Source: CALELM01 sp045617105 (GTDB taxonomy: Bacteria > Bacillota > Negativicutes > Selenomonadales > Selenomonadaceae). Taken from it: a DNA stretch of 14,946 nucleotides. The translations under genes and the position numbers were made by a program. Location of the stretch: the NCBI GenBank assembly GCA_045617105.1, contig JAZLHW010000150.1, positions 1-14,946 of the forward strand. The letters run 5' to 3'. The notes under the pieces are model-generated. The model had not been told where the DNA came from, searched no databases, and saw only the letters and a program-made list of their open reading frames with translations. The first letter of the stretch is position 1. Each line of letters starts with the position of its first letter. Positions 14,763 through 14,946 of this stretch are shown here, in pieces.

Positions 14763-14807
14763 CGAAAAACAAGGGAATAAAGAAAAGCATTCTTTATTCG
14801 AAAAACA
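14763..14807 (-). promoter_or_regulatory. Structured leader of the 78-residue gene: hairpin flanked by direct repeats
   Basis: A 10-bp perfect AT-rich stem (14775-14784 with 14790-14799) with a 5-base loop lies in the ~80-base leader. Each side carries the 9-base direct repeat CGAAAAACA (14763-14771 and 14799-14807). On the transcribed strand the hairpin is followed within a few bases by GTTTTTC, so it could act as a weak attenuator or as a protein-binding site. Confidence 0.45.
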
Positions 14808-14831
14808 GTGCTACTTCCTTTTGTTTGCTTA

Positions 14832-14860
14832 ATCATATAGGAATTGTGCCGGATTGTCAA
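14832..14860 (-). promoter_or_regulatory. Consensus promoter of the 78-residue gene
   Basis: On the - strand a perfect TTGACA (14860-14855) is followed after exactly 17 bases by TATGAT (14837-14832). This is the best promoter match in the window and predicts strong constitutive transcription from about 14825. Confidence 0.85.
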
Positions 14861-14890
14861 ATCAAGAAGAAAAATTTTTTTGCCTGTGAT

Positions 14891-14919
14891 TTGCATTGTG
14901 GGGAAAAGGACAATATACT
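14891..14919 (+). promoter_or_regulatory. Divergent promoter for a gene beyond the window
   Basis: TTGCAT (14891-14896) and TATACT (14914-14919) are 17 bases apart on the + strand. An AGAAAGG near 14932-14938 may be the ribosome-binding site of a gene starting at or beyond the right edge. The gene itself cannot be seen. Confidence 0.65.
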
Positions 14920-14946
14920 TTTGTTGTATGCAGAAAGGTTTTGGAA

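Overview
The window looks like a chromosomal segment from a diderm (outer-membrane-bearing) Firmicute of the Negativicutes, most like Selenomonas or a relative. This is inferred from two things. The rightward half carries the Bacillus-type core order yybS-gdpP-rplI-...-dnaB. The leftward half encodes an outer-membrane type V autotransporter with its own glycosyltransferases, which a single-membrane Firmicute could not use. No rRNA, tRNA, CRISPR array, insertion sequence or phage gene was seen.

Region 1 (1-1389, + strand) holds the C-terminus of a phosphohexomutase, a perfect 15-bp hairpin, and a ZIP-family metal transporter. Region 2 (1390-8509, + strand) is a housekeeping cluster: a DUF2232/YybS membrane protein, the membrane-bound cyclic-di-AMP phosphodiesterase GdpP, ribosomal protein L9 (starting inside the end of gdpP), a LonC-type ATP-dependent protease, and the replicative helicase DnaB (touching the protease stop codon). 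A good extended -10 promoter precedes yybS. A hairpin between rplI and the protease probably attenuates read-through. A 19-bp bidirectional terminator closes the cluster.

Region 3 (8552-14368, - strand) is a surface-adhesin glycosylation locus. A near-consensus promoter reads leftward through two tandem paralogous autotransporter O-heptosyltransferases (Aah/TibC, or BAHT, family; 4-bp ATGA overlap) and then into a 1056-residue AIDA-type autotransporter. Its passenger has 17 tandem ~18-residue strand-loop-strand repeats plus about seven more diverged ones. The expected flow is cytoplasmic heptosylation of the repeats, Sec export, then insertion of the C-terminal barrel in the outer membrane. 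Having two transferases for one visible substrate is the most interesting feature here.

Region 4 (14422-14946) holds an unrecognised 78-residue gene on the - strand with its own consensus promoter, structured leader and terminator. A divergent + strand promoter points out of the window.
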